Source: Hyphomicrobiales bacterium (lineage in GTDB: Bacteria; Pseudomonadota; Alphaproteobacteria; Rhizobiales; Methylopilaceae). Taken from it: 64,000 bases of DNA. The translations under genes were made by a program, and so were the position numbers. Shown piece after piece: positions 1 through 9,295 of the stretch. The notes beneath the pieces are model-generated. The model was not told the DNA's origin. It did not search any database and saw only the letters and a program-made list of their open reading frames with translations. The DNA lies in contig JALHQA010000001.1 of NCBI GenBank assembly GCA_022842205.1, positions 1 to 64,000 of the forward strand, written 5' to 3'. Within the stretch, counting starts at the first letter, position 1. Each line of letters starts with the position of its first letter.

Positions 1-98
1 GTCGGCTTCCACTGCGCGGTTGCGCCAACCGTCATCGCCAGAACCGCCGCCGCAGCAACAGCCCCGCAAGACGCAATTCGGCTAATCTCTCTCTTCAT
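1..98 (-). CDS. N-terminus of a secreted protein, possibly a TctC/Bug-type substrate-binding protein (partial)
   Basis: Only the first 32-33 codons lie in the window; the gene runs off the left edge. It begins with ATG at 98 behind a purine-rich GGGAGAGAG. The visible residues form a classical Sec signal peptide: MKRE, a hydrophobic Ala/Val run, then a likely cleavage after GATA. The mature protein would start QWKPT. A W-K-P-T start just after the signal peptide is common in periplasmic binding proteins of tripartite tricarboxylate transporters. That family call is inference from a very short stretch; export is well supported, function is not. Confidence 0.45.
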   Translation of the reverse strand, partial: MKREISRIASCGAVAAAAVLAMTVGATAQWKP

Positions 99-359
99 CG
101 CGTTCTCTCTCCCATGAACGATTTCCGCTTTTTTTTGCGTCGAACGCAGAGCGGATTTCGTTGTGAAGGCAACCGACCGAGCGTCGGCAGCTGGCGGGAG
201 TATATTGGCTGCCACACAGAAGGCAACCGTCGCGGCGCGCTATTCTTAAAAGTGAAATCTCCAAAGAAGTGCGGACGTTCAGATGCTTAATAAGGATGCA
301 GCTGTCCCCTTCAGGGGAACTCACGGGCCGCCGGAGGGGCCCGGCGCCCCGCTTTAATC

Positions 360-1361
360 TCAATCGCGGACGATCAGGGCGATCTTTCCGATGTGCTGGC
401 TGGACTCCATCAGCGCATGGGCGCCGGCAGCATCCGCCAGCGGGAAAGTCTTGTAGACGAGCGGCTTGAGCTTGCCGGCGGACAACAGCGGCCAGACCTT
501 TTCCTTCAGCCGGTCGGCGATCGCCTTCTTGTCGGAAACGGGCCGGGCGCGCAGCGTCGAGCCGGTCAGGGTCAGGCGCTTGGTCATGACCGGGAAGAAG
601 TTGAGCGCGACCTTCGGGCTCTGCAGGAAAGCGATGGAGACGTGGCGGCCCTCGGTCGCCATGATCGAGATGGTGCGCGGGATATAGTCGCCGCCGACCA
701 TGTCGAGCACGACATCGACGCCCTTCCCGCCGGTCTCGGCCTTGATGACCTCGACGAAGTCCTCGGTCTTGTAGTTGATCGCGCGGTCGGCGCCGAGCTG
801 AACGCAGGCGGCGCATTTTTCCTCGCTGCCGGCGGTCGTAAACACTTTCGCGCCAAAGGCTTTCGCCAGCGGGATGGCGGTCGTGCCGATGCCCGAGGAA
901 CCGCCGTGGACGAGGAAGGTCTCGCCGGATTTGAGCTGGCCGCGGTCGAACACATTGCTCCAGACGGTGAAAAAGGTCTCCGGCAGACAGGCCGCCTCGA
1001 CGAAGGACAGGCCCTCCGGCACCGGCAACACCTGGGCGGCGGGCACGGCGGCATATTCGGCATAGCCGCCGCCGGCGAGCAGCGCGCACACCTTGTCGCC
1101 CGTCTTGAACTCGGAAACGCCCTCACCGAGCGCGGCGACCGTGCCCGCAACCTCGAGGCCGGGGATGTCGGTCGTGCCCGGAGGCGGCTCATATTTCCCC
1201 ATGCGCTGAAGGACATCGGGGCGGTTGATGCCGGCGGCGTGGACCTCGATGAGAATCTCGCCCTTGCCCGGCTGCGGCACGGGACGGGTCGCGGTCTTCA
1301 GCGCCTCCGGGCCGCCAGGGGCTGTGATCTCGATCGCGGTCATGTCGGTCGGCACGGGCAT
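360..1361 (-). CDS. NAD(P)H quinone oxidoreductase (zinc-free MDR family, PIG3-like)
   Basis: This 333-residue protein belongs to the medium-chain dehydrogenase/reductase superfamily. The N-terminal GroES-like half contains AGINRPDVLQR and GLEVAGTV. The Rossmann half carries the nucleotide-binding signature HGGSSGIGT near residue 155. The Cys/His zinc ligands of alcohol dehydrogenases are absent, so it should be a zinc-independent, NADPH-using quinone or enone reductase in the cytoplasm; PIG3-type quinone oxidoreductase is the closest match I recognise. ATG at 1361 follows GGGAGACGAAA. It is monocistronic, with pbpC downstream on the same strand but 180 bp further on. The exact substrate cannot be read from sequence. 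Confidence 0.85.
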   Translation of the reverse strand: MPVPTDMTAIEITAPGGPEALKTATRPVPQPGKGEILIEVHAAGINRPDVLQRMGKYEPPPGTTDIPGLEVAGTVAALGEGVSEFKTGDKVCALLAGGGYAEYAAVPAAQVLPVPEGLSFVEAACLPETFFTVWSNVFDRGQLKSGETFLVHGGSSGIGTTAIPLAKAFGAKVFTTAGSEEKCAACVQLGADRAINYKTEDFVEVIKAETGGKGVDVVLDMVGGDYIPRTISIMATEGRHVSIAFLQSPKVALNFFPVMTKRLTLTGSTLRARPVSDKKAIADRLKEKVWPLLSAGKLKPLVYKTFPLADAAGAHALMESSQHIGKIALIVRD

Positions 1362-1424
1362 TTTCGTCTCCCAGAAAGGATGGCCGATGCGCTAGCGCGA
1401 ATTGGGCGGCGTGTGAACCCTTGG

Positions 1425-1457
1425 CGCTAAGTGGTTTTCGCGAAATCGCACTTAGCG
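1425..1457. repeat. Inverted repeat CGCTAAGTG / CACTTAGCG
   Basis: Perfect 9-bp arms (1425-1433 and 1449-1457) surround a 15-bp spacer whose centre, TTTTCGCGAAAT, is itself nearly symmetric. It lies between the quinone oxidoreductase start and the pbpC stop. There is no T-tract after the right arm on either strand, so a regulatory or operator role upstream of the oxidoreductase is as likely as termination. Confidence 0.6.
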
Positions 1458-1533
1458 GGTTTTCTTCATGGATAAATGTCCGCCGACGATTCATGTCGCC
1501 CTCGGGAGTACGGACCGTTCCCCGCCAGCCTGA

Positions 1534-1549
1534 ATTGAATCGATTCAAT
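1534..1549. repeat. 16-bp perfect palindrome over the pbpC stop codon
   Basis: ATTGAATCGATTCAAT reads the same on both strands and contains the TGA stop of pbpC (1545-1547 on the minus strand). No run of T follows, so it is not a classical terminator. Its meaning is unknown. Confidence 0.5.
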
Positions 1550-3749
1550 CGACGCGGACGGTCGCCGAGGCCGAGCGGCCCTCGCCGTCGAGCACCGTCA
1601 GCCGGGCAAAGCCCTGCCCGTCCGGCGTCCAGAACGCCGTGCTGCGGCGGGTATCGGCCGCGACCGGCCTGCCGTCGACAAGCCAGGTGTAAGGCGCCGA
1701 TCCACCAGCGGCCTTAAGCGCAAGAGGTTCGGGCGCGCCCTGCCCGGCGCCGAGATCGACGCGCACGCCGTCGGCCGGATAGGCGATGGTGAGCGGAACG
1801 TCGCCGGCATCGAGAACGGGCGCGGCCTCGCCGCGCGGCTGGAAGCGGCGCAGCGCCGGGGGCAGTTCGGCCATGCGCAGGCCCGCCTCGTAGGGCGCGG
1901 ACGGCAGCGGCTCGGTGCGCGGCGCGATGCGGGCAAAGGCATCGAACAGGATGGGAGCCGCACTGTCGCGCCCGACGAGACCGGGGCTCGGCGTGCCGTC
2001 CGGGCGGCCGGTCCATACGGCGACGACATGCTTTCCATCGAAACCGACGGCCCAGGCATCGCGGAAGCCATAGGAAGTGCCGGTCTTGTAGGCGATGCGG
2101 CCGGTGACGGCGGCCTTCGGCGCGGGCGTGCCGAGCAGCGCCTTCGACACCTGCCATGCCGCCACGGGGTCAAGAAGACGCAGATCGGGCGCCGGCGAAG
2201 CCTCGCCGGTCTCGTGCAACGCCACGGCATCGCCGCCGCGCGCCAGCGCCGTGTAGAGCGTGGCGAGATCGAACAGCGACGTACCGACGCCGCCAAGGCC
2301 GATGGCAAGGCCGGGTGCCTCGCCTTTCGGCAGTTTCAGGTCCACCCCTGCCTGACGCAGGCGCGCGACGAGCCGGTGCGGCCCGATCGCATCGAGCACG
2401 GCGACGGCCGGCACGTTGAGCGACAATTGCAAGGCGCGCTCCATCGTGACCGTGCCCTGATAGTCCTCGCCGAAATTCTTGGGCGCATAGGCGCCGAAGC
2501 GCACGGGACGGTCCTCGATCACAGTTGCGGGCTGGGCAATGCCCTCCTCGAACGCCATGCCGTAGATGAAGGGCTTCAGCGTCGAGCCGGGCGAGCGCAC
2601 GGCACGGGCCTGATCGACATGGCCGGCGCGCGCGTCGTCGAAATAGTCCGCCGCGCCGACATGGGCGCGCACCGCGCCCGTGGCGTGATCGACAACGAGC
2701 ATCGCCATCGAATGCGCCGCGCCGAGATTGCGCGAACGCTCGCGCGCGAGGTCCTCGAGCTTCGACTGGATGTCGCGGTCGAGGGTCGTACGGACGACTG
2801 GCTGCAATGGCGTTGCGGCGACGGCCTGCTCCGCGGTGTGGGCGGCGAAGGCCGGAAATTGCTTGCGGCCTTCGGGCACGGCTTCCGTTTTCGCGAACTC
2901 GGCCTCGGCGGGTGCGATGACGCCCTGCCCGAGAAGCCGATCGATGACGCGGTTGCGCGCGCGCCTGGCCGCCGCCGGATCGCGGTCCGGACGGCGCGCT
3001 TCGGGCGACTGCGGCAGCGCGACGAGGAGCGCGGCCTGAGCGGTGGTGAGCCGCGACGGCTCGCGGCCGAAATAAGCGAGCGATGCCGCGCGCACGCCTT
3101 CGAGATTGCCGCCATAGGGCGCGAGCGTGAGATAGAGATCGAGCACGCGCCGCTTGCCGACCGCGCGCTCCAGCGCCGACGCCGCGCCGATCTCCCAGAT
3201 CTTGCGCGACAGGTTGCGGCCGCGTTCCGGCTCCAGCAGCCGCGCCGTCTGCATGGACAGGGTCGAGCCGCCGGACACGACGCGCCCGGAGGTCATGGCC
3301 TGCCACGCGGCGCGGACGAAGGCCAAGGGATCGACACCGCCATGGGAATCGAAGCGGCGGTCTTCATAGGCTTTCAGGAAGGTCAGGTATTTCGGATCGA
3401 CCTCGGCCGCTGTGACCGGCAGGCGCCAGATGCCGTCCGGCGTCGTGAACGGACGCAGAAGATGTCCATTCCTGTCGACGACGAGTGTCGAAACGGCGGA
3501 CGCGCGGTCGAGAGATGGCGGTGGGGCGAGCGAGAGCCAGGCGAAACCGGCGGCGGCGGCAAAGACCGCAATAGCTGCGAAAACCCCGCTCGTGCGGGCC
3601 CTGCGTCCCCTCTCCCCTGCGGGGAGAGGGTCAGGGTAAGGGGGATGTATGGACGAAGCGCACTCCCTCAACCGGCCATCGCTGACGCGATGTGCCGACC
3701 TCTCCCCTCGGGAGAGGTGTGCCCGGAGACGCCGCACCAACTCCATCAC
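1545..3749 (-). CDS. pbpC: Penicillin-binding protein 1C (bifunctional glycosyltransferase/transpeptidase)
   Basis: A 734-residue class A PBP acting in the periplasm on lipid II and peptidoglycan. After one membrane anchor (about residues 55-75) comes the glycosyltransferase domain with AYEDRRFDSHGG (about 125) and GGSTLSMQTARLL. The transpeptidase has SPGSTLKPF (catalytic Ser, SxxK), the SLN motif in LQLSLNVPA, and KTGTSYGF. A C-terminal PBP1C-type beta domain ends the protein. The start at 3749 overlaps the stop of the alpha-2-macroglobulin gene as ATGA, which argues for coupled translation. The first ~50 residues are mostly encoded by a palindromic repeat (3607-3718), so the real start could lie further in. 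Gene pairing with an alpha-2-macroglobulin is the known yfhM-pbpC arrangement. Confidence 0.9.
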   Translation of the reverse strand: MMELVRRLRAHLSRGERSAHRVSDGRLRECASSIHPPYPDPLPAGERGRRARTSGVFAAIAVFAAAAGFAWLSLAPPPSLDRASAVSTLVVDRNGHLLRPFTTPDGIWRLPVTAAEVDPKYLTFLKAYEDRRFDSHGGVDPLAFVRAAWQAMTSGRVVSGGSTLSMQTARLLEPERGRNLSRKIWEIGAASALERAVGKRRVLDLYLTLAPYGGNLEGVRAASLAYFGREPSRLTTAQAALLVALPQSPEARRPDRDPAAARRARNRVIDRLLGQGVIAPAEAEFAKTEAVPEGRKQFPAFAAHTAEQAVAATPLQPVVRTTLDRDIQSKLEDLARERSRNLGAAHSMAMLVVDHATGAVRAHVGAADYFDDARAGHVDQARAVRSPGSTLKPFIYGMAFEEGIAQPATVIEDRPVRFGAYAPKNFGEDYQGTVTMERALQLSLNVPAVAVLDAIGPHRLVARLRQAGVDLKLPKGEAPGLAIGLGGVGTSLFDLATLYTALARGGDAVALHETGEASPAPDLRLLDPVAAWQVSKALLGTPAPKAAVTGRIAYKTGTSYGFRDAWAVGFDGKHVVAVWTGRPDGTPSPGLVGRDSAAPILFDAFARIAPRTEPLPSAPYEAGLRMAELPPALRRFQPRGEAAPVLDAGDVPLTIAYPADGVRVDLGAGQGAPEPLALKAAGGSAPYTWLVDGRPVAADTRRSTAFWTPDGQGFARLTVLDGEGRSASATVRVD
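3607..3718. repeat. Palindromic repeat element translated as the N-terminus of PbpC
   Basis: Two related palindromes bracket this ~110-bp element: CCCTCTCCCC/GGGGAGAGGG at 3607-3630 and ACCTCTCCC/GGGAGAGGT at 3698-3718. Similar CTCTCCC/GGGAGAG hairpins recur at 33756-33779 and 33861-33876. The element keeps the pbpC frame open and encodes residues such as HPPYPDPLPAGERG, a peptide string familiar as translated intergenic repeat in rhizobial genomes. It therefore looks like a repeat captured into coding sequence, or a sign that the true pbpC start is downstream of it. Confidence 0.75.
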
Positions 3750-6700
3750 CGCGCCTCCAGAACCTCGACCGCGCCGTGGCCGGTGCGCCCGAAACGCTCC
3801 GGCCGGTACATATCTTCCGCCACCGCCGGCGGATGGGCGTATTTGCCCGGCGCGACGGCGCGGATGATGTAGGCCGCCGTCATCGCCGCACCGGTGTCAC
3901 CGGTCCGGTCGAAGGCCGCGACGAACCGGTCGTCGCGGAATTCGGAATGACCGGGTGCCTCGTCCTGATCGAGCCAGGCGAGGTTTTTCACTTCCGCACT
4001 CGTTACGATGCGCGGATTATCGATCTCGAAACCTGCGGGAAGATGATCGACCAGCAGAATGCGGCTCGCCTGCTCATCCGTCTGTGTGACGGTGAGCACC
4101 GCGACGAGGCGCGTGTTCTGCGCGACGGAGGAAGGGTCCGTCTCCTCGCCGTCCAGTGTGTAATAGCTGCGCTGGACGGTGAGACCCTGCGAGGCTTCCG
4201 GTGGCATGAGCTTCGGCGCACCGCGCGTCGTGACAGTCGCGCTGACCGGCCCCGCCCCCGCATTGCCGACCGTGAGCGGCGCAGCGAGCGCATCGCCGTC
4301 GAGCACGGCGTTGAACACGCCGGCCTCTGCCTTGCCGTTGACGGTGAGCGCGAGCTTGGCGGCCTCCTCCTTCAGCGCGCGGCTGGCGCGGAGCAGCCAG
4401 GCATTTTCCTGCGTCGAGAACAGGCTGCGATTGCCGCGCGCGGCTTCGACACGCCGCGACGCCGCCGGGATGACCGAGGCGACCGAGGTTTCCGCCGCAA
4501 GCGCCAGCACGCCCGCACTGTCGCGGAGCTGCGTGCCGTAATCGACACGCGACAACTGATCGACAAGCTCGGTGCCGAGCGCCTCGTCGGCGGCGGCAAA
4601 GGCTTTCGCCGCGCGCGTCTGGTCTCCGGCCAGAGCCAGCGCCGCACCGATCTGCGCCCGCGCCAGCGGCGAGGAGATGGCGCCGATCTTCGAATCCGCG
4701 AGATAGCGCAGATCGCCGACAATCGGCCGGCCGTTGCGCGCCAGTACATAATGCGCGTAGGCAAAGCTCGACGCCTGCTGCTCGTCGTCGAACTCGCCCT
4801 GGTAGGACAGCACATTGCGCAGGCGCGCCAGCGCCATCGACACCCCGCGCTCCGGCACCTCATAGCCCTTCTCGCGCGCGCGCGTCAGCACATCACTGAC
4901 ATAGGCATCGAGCCAGAGATCGTCTCCTCCCGCCGCCCACAGGCCGAAGCCGCCGGTGGAGGATTGGCGGGCGAGAATGCGCGCGATCATCTCCTGCGCG
5001 CGATCGCGCGTGCCGTCCGCAAGCTTTACGCCGAAATCATCGGCATAAAGGATCGCGACCAGCTTGCTCGAAAGCTGCTCCGAGCACCCGTAGGGATAGG
5101 TGTCGAGGGCGCCGATGAAAGCCGCGGGCTCGAACGCTGCGTTCGGACCGACCGTCAGCGCGACCGAACCGGTGCCCGGCACATAGTCCTTCAGCATGTC
5201 GGACGAGACCGTGATGCTGCCGGTCTTCGGCGCAAGCTGGACGACATTGCGCGATGTCGTGACAGGCGCGGCAGGCTGCACCGGCATAACAAGGGTTTGC
5301 GTGTAACTTGCGCCGTCCGGCGCGGTCAGCGCGACATCAACGCTCGCACGGCCGACCGAGGTGCCCGAGACATCAACCTGAAGCGCGGTGCGTTCGCCTT
5401 CCTTGAGCGCAAACTTGCGGCCGGCCTCCGCAATCTTCAGCGCACCGCCCTCGCCCGACACGGTCAGCGCATATTCGCCCGCCGGGCCCGAGACATTGTG
5501 GATGTCCAGACGCAGGCGCGACGTATCGCCCACCGCGAGGAAGCGCGGCAGCGCGGCGGTGATGACGACGGGGTCGGCGATGACGACATCCTGCTCGGCA
5601 TGGCCAAGCTTGCCCTTCGTCCAGGCGATGGCCATCAGCTTGACCGTGCCATTGAATGCCGGGATGTCGAACGCGACTTCGGCCGTGCCGTCGGCCGCCA
5701 CCGGCACCATGCCGGAGAACAGCGCGAGCGGCTGCTGCGTCGGCGGTTCGCCCATGCCCATGCCGCCCATTTCGTCGCCGCCGGTGCGGATCCTGCCGCG
5801 CGCCGCGCGCATGCCGTCGATGAGCTGGCCATAGAGATCGCGGACATCGGCCGACAGGCGGCGCTGCGCGAACGCATCCTCGTCCGGCGCGGGAGCGGTA
5901 AAACCGGTGAGATTGAGAATGCCGACATCGACCGCCGCCACCGTGAGATGCGCCTGCTCGCCCGCGGCAAGGTTCGCGATCTTCACCGGCACGCGTATGG
6001 TGCCGCGCGGCGAAGCCTTCTCCGGCGCGGTGAGCGCGACCGTCAGTGTGTTCGGCGCGGGGTCGATCTTCGCATAGGCAAGGCCGATGGCGCGGCCCGG
6101 CATGCGGCTCGCTTTCGCATCGAGCGGACGATGCAGGAAGGCGACGACATAGGCGCCGGGACGCCAGCCATCGGTGACATCGACCTCGACCGAGTTCGCG
6201 CCCTGATCGAGATCGAGCGTCTTCGTTTCCAGCACTTCATTACCGATGACGGCGATGGTGGCCTTGCCGGCGAACGGCGCGTCAATACGCAGCTCCGCCT
6301 CGTCACCCGAAACATAGAGCGGCTTGTCGAGCGCGACATCGAGCGTGTCGGGCGAGGACGCGTTTTCCGAGGTCGCGTACCAGCCGGCGTCGAACACGAC
6401 GCTGGTGGCCGGACCGCCGGGATCGGTGCTGACGACATCGAGGCGATAGCGGCCGTAATCGAGCCTGGCTTTGATCTTCGCGGGGTTCTTCGCGTCCAGA
6501 TCGAGCGTGCCGTCGGAAACGCGCGTCGTCGTGGTGATGGCCTCGTAGTTCCAGTCCGAGCCTTCGGAATACCACTGGTAGCGCGTGTTGAGGCGCGCGA
6601 TTTCCCAGCGCACGCCCCTGGCGGCGAGGAACGTGCCGTCGGGGCCGACAAGGCGCACATCGAACTGCGCGGTCTCGCCTTCACCGAGCCGGTCGCCGAA

Positions 6701-8932
6701 CAGCGGCTTAACGCCGATGCGCGGACCCGCGGCTTCGACCGGCAGCGTCAGATTGCGCTCGACCGTGCGCCCGCCCGGCTCGCGCAGGCGCAGCGAGATC
6801 GCGGCCTCGAGCGGCTTCGACGTTTTCGGCAGGTTCGGCCGCGCGATGTCGACGGCGGCGTGGCCCTCCGCGTCCGTACGCGCAAGATCGGGCAGTTCGG
6901 TGCGGACCGGCGCGACCTCCTCGTCCGACAGGCCGAAGCGATAGCCCTCAAGCCCCGGCAGCGGCGCGGAGGAGGTGCGGATCGTGATGTCGCCCTCAAC
7001 CGCGAGATCGGCGGCCGGAGCGCCGTAGAGCCAGCGGCCATCGAGCGTGACCGGCACGCCCGAGGCCGTGACCGTCTTCGCATCGGCCGCGATCTCGGCA
7101 TCGAGCCGTTCGGGCACATAGTCCTCGACCAGAAACTGGGTCTCGCCGACAGGCGGCTGCTTCGGATCGGCCAGAACCTTGAGCCGCCAGGTTCCGGTCG
7201 AGGCGTCCGTGACGAGCGGAAGGGAATACGTACGCCCGCCCGCGCCGAGATCCTGCACCACGTCGCGGCGGTCTTCGACGCCGTCCGGACGCTCGAACAC
7301 GAAAGTCAGCGGCAGGTTTTCGACGGCGGCACCGTCGGCGTCGCGCAGCAGTGTCGTGACATGGACGGTTTCACCGGGGCGGTAGACGCCACGTTCGGTG
7401 TAGACCAATGCGTCCAGTGGTCCCGGCGCGGCGCGGCCCTCGACGCCGCGATCCGACAGGTCGAAGCCCGGCTGCGTCAGCACGAGGAAGCCGAAATCGC
7501 CCGCGGCGGCCGCCGTGATGAACGCCGGCGCGAGACCGCCGGTGCCCTTCACAAGACCGGCGTCGAAACGGGCATAGCCGCTCGCGTCGGTCTTGGCGGT
7601 GGCCAGTACCTCGTTGTTGCGGGCGACAAGCTTCAGATCGACGCCTTCGAGCGGCGCGGCGCTGGCCAGCGAGCGCACGAAGGTATGGACGCCGTCTCCC
7701 GCCGAGAGCGAGGTGAGGCCGAGATCGGACACGACGAACCATTGCGTCGCCTGCGAGTCCCACGCGTCCGGCTCGCTGTCGTGGGGGCGCGCCAGCATGA
7801 CATAGACGCCGGCCTCCAGCGTCTTCACCGCCTCGTCGAGCGGAAACGCGGTCGTGACCTCCTCGTTGAGCTTCTTCGTGACATCGACCTCACCCTCGAA
7901 CACCGAGGCGGCGGTGTCGGCGGCGAGCGTGTCGATGGCGCCCTGGTCGAGCTGGCGCTGGAATTTCTCGCCGGTGATCTCCTGCCCCATGCCGCGATCG
8001 CCGACGCGGAAGATGCGCAGCTTCACGCGCTCGACATTCACCGAGACAAACGGCAGGCCCTGCTGGCCGGTGCGCGGCAGGACGTAATTGCGGCCGGTGA
8101 AGCGCACCGACGGCGAACGGTCGCGGACATAGACCGTGGTCGTCGCGGGCTTCAGGCTGTCCTCATCGACGCTCGACGGCACGCCGGCGCGGATCGTGAT
8201 CTCGTAGGTCTCGCCGTGCTTCAGCCCGTCGACGCAGATGCGATCGCCCTCGCCGGTGACGGCCGGCCTGTCCATGCCCAGCACCGAGACGAAGGGTGCA
8301 TAGTCGACGCGGCCCTTGGCCAGCGGCTCGGAAAAGACGATGCAGGCGCGCGGCGAGGCGGTGTCGGCGTCGACCTGATAATTCACGACGCGGAAGCCGT
8401 GCTCCTCGCGCATCGCGGCATAGGCGGCGCGGACATCGGCATGCTCGTTGAGGCGCAGGCTCTCCCTGTAGGCATCGAGCGCGGGCCGCCAGTCGCTGTT
8501 CCTCGCATAGGCCTCGGCGAGGATGGCAAGCGCGCGGGCCTCGGATTTGGCATCGGCCGAGAGTTCATAGGCGCGGTAGGCGGCGGCGCGCGCCCGCTGC
8601 GGAAAGTCGTAGACCTCGCTGTCCCTGGCATCGATCCGCAAGAGAGCGACGGCATAATTGCGCCAGGCCTGCTCGCTGTTCGCATCGAGCACCAGCGCCG
8701 CGCCGAAAGCGGCATAGGCCGCGCGCCAGTCGGAACCCTTGGCGGCCTCGACCCCCTGCCTGATCCAGTCCGCGAACGGCTTGTCGCCGGGATCGTAGTC
8801 GGCCAGGATCTGTTTTTCATACCGCGCCACCTCGCCCTTCAGATATGGCCGGTCGAAACTCTTGGCCCCGGCGGTGCCCGCCAGCACGGCGACGGCAAGA
8901 GCGGCAAGAAGGGTGCGGATCAGGAAGGTCAT
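3746..8932 (-). CDS. Bacterial alpha-2-macroglobulin family protein (MG2, thioester type)
   Basis: A 1728-residue exported protein of the bacterial alpha-2-macroglobulin family, thought to trap proteases in the periplasm and to work beside PBP1C. A Sec signal peptide (LLAALAVAVLAGTAGA) starts the protein; the lipobox Cys seen in E. coli YfhM is absent, so it should be soluble or otherwise anchored. Macroglobulin-like beta domains fill the first ~1100 residues, including a VYRPGETVHVTTLLRD MG2-type segment. The thioester motif CSEQ lies near residue 1280 (PYGCSEQLSS), followed by the alpha-helical thioester-domain repeats and a receptor-binding-like end. The gene overlaps pbpC by four bases. 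ATG at 8932 is preceded by a weak purine stretch. Confidence 0.9.
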   Translation of the reverse strand: MTFLIRTLLAALAVAVLAGTAGAKSFDRPYLKGEVARYEKQILADYDPGDKPFADWIRQGVEAAKGSDWRAAYAAFGAALVLDANSEQAWRNYAVALLRIDARDSEVYDFPQRARAAAYRAYELSADAKSEARALAILAEAYARNSDWRPALDAYRESLRLNEHADVRAAYAAMREEHGFRVVNYQVDADTASPRACIVFSEPLAKGRVDYAPFVSVLGMDRPAVTGEGDRICVDGLKHGETYEITIRAGVPSSVDEDSLKPATTTVYVRDRSPSVRFTGRNYVLPRTGQQGLPFVSVNVERVKLRIFRVGDRGMGQEITGEKFQRQLDQGAIDTLAADTAASVFEGEVDVTKKLNEEVTTAFPLDEAVKTLEAGVYVMLARPHDSEPDAWDSQATQWFVVSDLGLTSLSAGDGVHTFVRSLASAAPLEGVDLKLVARNNEVLATAKTDASGYARFDAGLVKGTGGLAPAFITAAAAGDFGFLVLTQPGFDLSDRGVEGRAAPGPLDALVYTERGVYRPGETVHVTTLLRDADGAAVENLPLTFVFERPDGVEDRRDVVQDLGAGGRTYSLPLVTDASTGTWRLKVLADPKQPPVGETQFLVEDYVPERLDAEIAADAKTVTASGVPVTLDGRWLYGAPAADLAVEGDITIRTSSAPLPGLEGYRFGLSDEEVAPVRTELPDLARTDAEGHAAVDIARPNLPKTSKPLEAAISLRLREPGGRTVERNLTLPVEAAGPRIGVKPLFGDRLGEGETAQFDVRLVGPDGTFLAARGVRWEIARLNTRYQWYSEGSDWNYEAITTTTRVSDGTLDLDAKNPAKIKARLDYGRYRLDVVSTDPGGPATSVVFDAGWYATSENASSPDTLDVALDKPLYVSGDEAELRIDAPFAGKATIAVIGNEVLETKTLDLDQGANSVEVDVTDGWRPGAYVVAFLHRPLDAKASRMPGRAIGLAYAKIDPAPNTLTVALTAPEKASPRGTIRVPVKIANLAAGEQAHLTVAAVDVGILNLTGFTAPAPDEDAFAQRRLSADVRDLYGQLIDGMRAARGRIRTGGDEMGGMGMGEPPTQQPLALFSGMVPVAADGTAEVAFDIPAFNGTVKLMAIAWTKGKLGHAEQDVVIADPVVITAALPRFLAVGDTSRLRLDIHNVSGPAGEYALTVSGEGGALKIAEAGRKFALKEGERTALQVDVSGTSVGRASVDVALTAPDGASYTQTLVMPVQPAAPVTTSRNVVQLAPKTGSITVSSDMLKDYVPGTGSVALTVGPNAAFEPAAFIGALDTYPYGCSEQLSSKLVAILYADDFGVKLADGTRDRAQEMIARILARQSSTGGFGLWAAGGDDLWLDAYVSDVLTRAREKGYEVPERGVSMALARLRNVLSYQGEFDDEQQASSFAYAHYVLARNGRPIVGDLRYLADSKIGAISSPLARAQIGAALALAGDQTRAAKAFAAADEALGTELVDQLSRVDYGTQLRDSAGVLALAAETSVASVIPAASRRVEAARGNRSLFSTQENAWLLRASRALKEEAAKLALTVNGKAEAGVFNAVLDGDALAAPLTVGNAGAGPVSATVTTRGAPKLMPPEASQGLTVQRSYYTLDGEETDPSSVAQNTRLVAVLTVTQTDEQASRILLVDHLPAGFEIDNPRIVTSAEVKNLAWLDQDEAPGHSEFRDDRFVAAFDRTGDTGAAMTAAYIIRAVAPGKYAHPPAVAEDMYRPERFGRTGHGAVEVLEAR

Positions 8933-9144
8933 TCGGGGGGCGCTCCGGCCGGGATCGGGTTTTCGGATGCCGCTCCCGGATTCGGGCGAATCTTGGCCCG
9001 GCGGAATCGGCGAGGCAACGGTCTATCCGGCTCCGATTTCAGGCATGTTTCGTCGGCGTTGCCGGGAGCTTACGGCGGGCCTTATGAACCCGCCGTCCGC
9101 AAAACCCGTTGCGGCGCGCAGCCTTGCCTGCGGCGAAGTTGGGG

Positions 9145-9173
9145 TTGCGGCTCTCCCCGCCCCCGTCTATATC
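9145..9173 (+). promoter_or_regulatory. Putative sigma-70 promoter for tRNA-Pro
   Basis: TTGCGG (9145-9150), a 17-bp spacer and TATATC (9168-9173) would start transcription near 9180, about ten bases before the tRNA. Both the spacing and the position suit a tRNA promoter. Confidence 0.55.
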
Positions 9174-9189
9174 GACGGTCCGCTGGTGA

Positions 9190-9266
9190 CGGAGTGTAGC
9201 GCAGCCTGGTAGCGCACCTCGTTCGGGACGAGGGGGTCGAAGGTTCAAATCCTTTCACTCCGACCA
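9190..9266 (+). tRNA. tRNA-Pro (anticodon CGG)
   Basis: A 77-base cloverleaf can be folded by eye. The acceptor stem is CGGAGTG/CACTCCG, followed by discriminator A and an encoded CCA. The D arm contains AGCGCAGCCTGGTAGCGC. The anticodon stem CCTCG/CGAGG encloses TTCGGGA, giving anticodon CGG, which reads the proline codon CCG. The T arm contains GGTTCAAATCC. Proline codon CCG is very common in this window. The gene sits at the edge of the polysaccharide module and is a possible integration landmark, although no flanking duplicate of its 3' end was seen. Confidence 0.95.
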
Positions 9267-9295
9267 GCTGCAAACCGCTCCCGACGGTGCCCCCA

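Noticed and set aside
3692-9199. 1835-residue plus-strand ORF
   Set aside because: It is the antisense shadow of the alpha-2-macroglobulin gene. The product is a non-repetitive, Arg/Asp/Gly-rich string without domains, as expected from high-GC antisense reading.
9190-9266. tRNA-Pro as the attachment site of an integrated element
   Set aside because: No integrase gene and no direct repeat of the tRNA 3' end were found nearby, so only the GC shift further along supports transfer.
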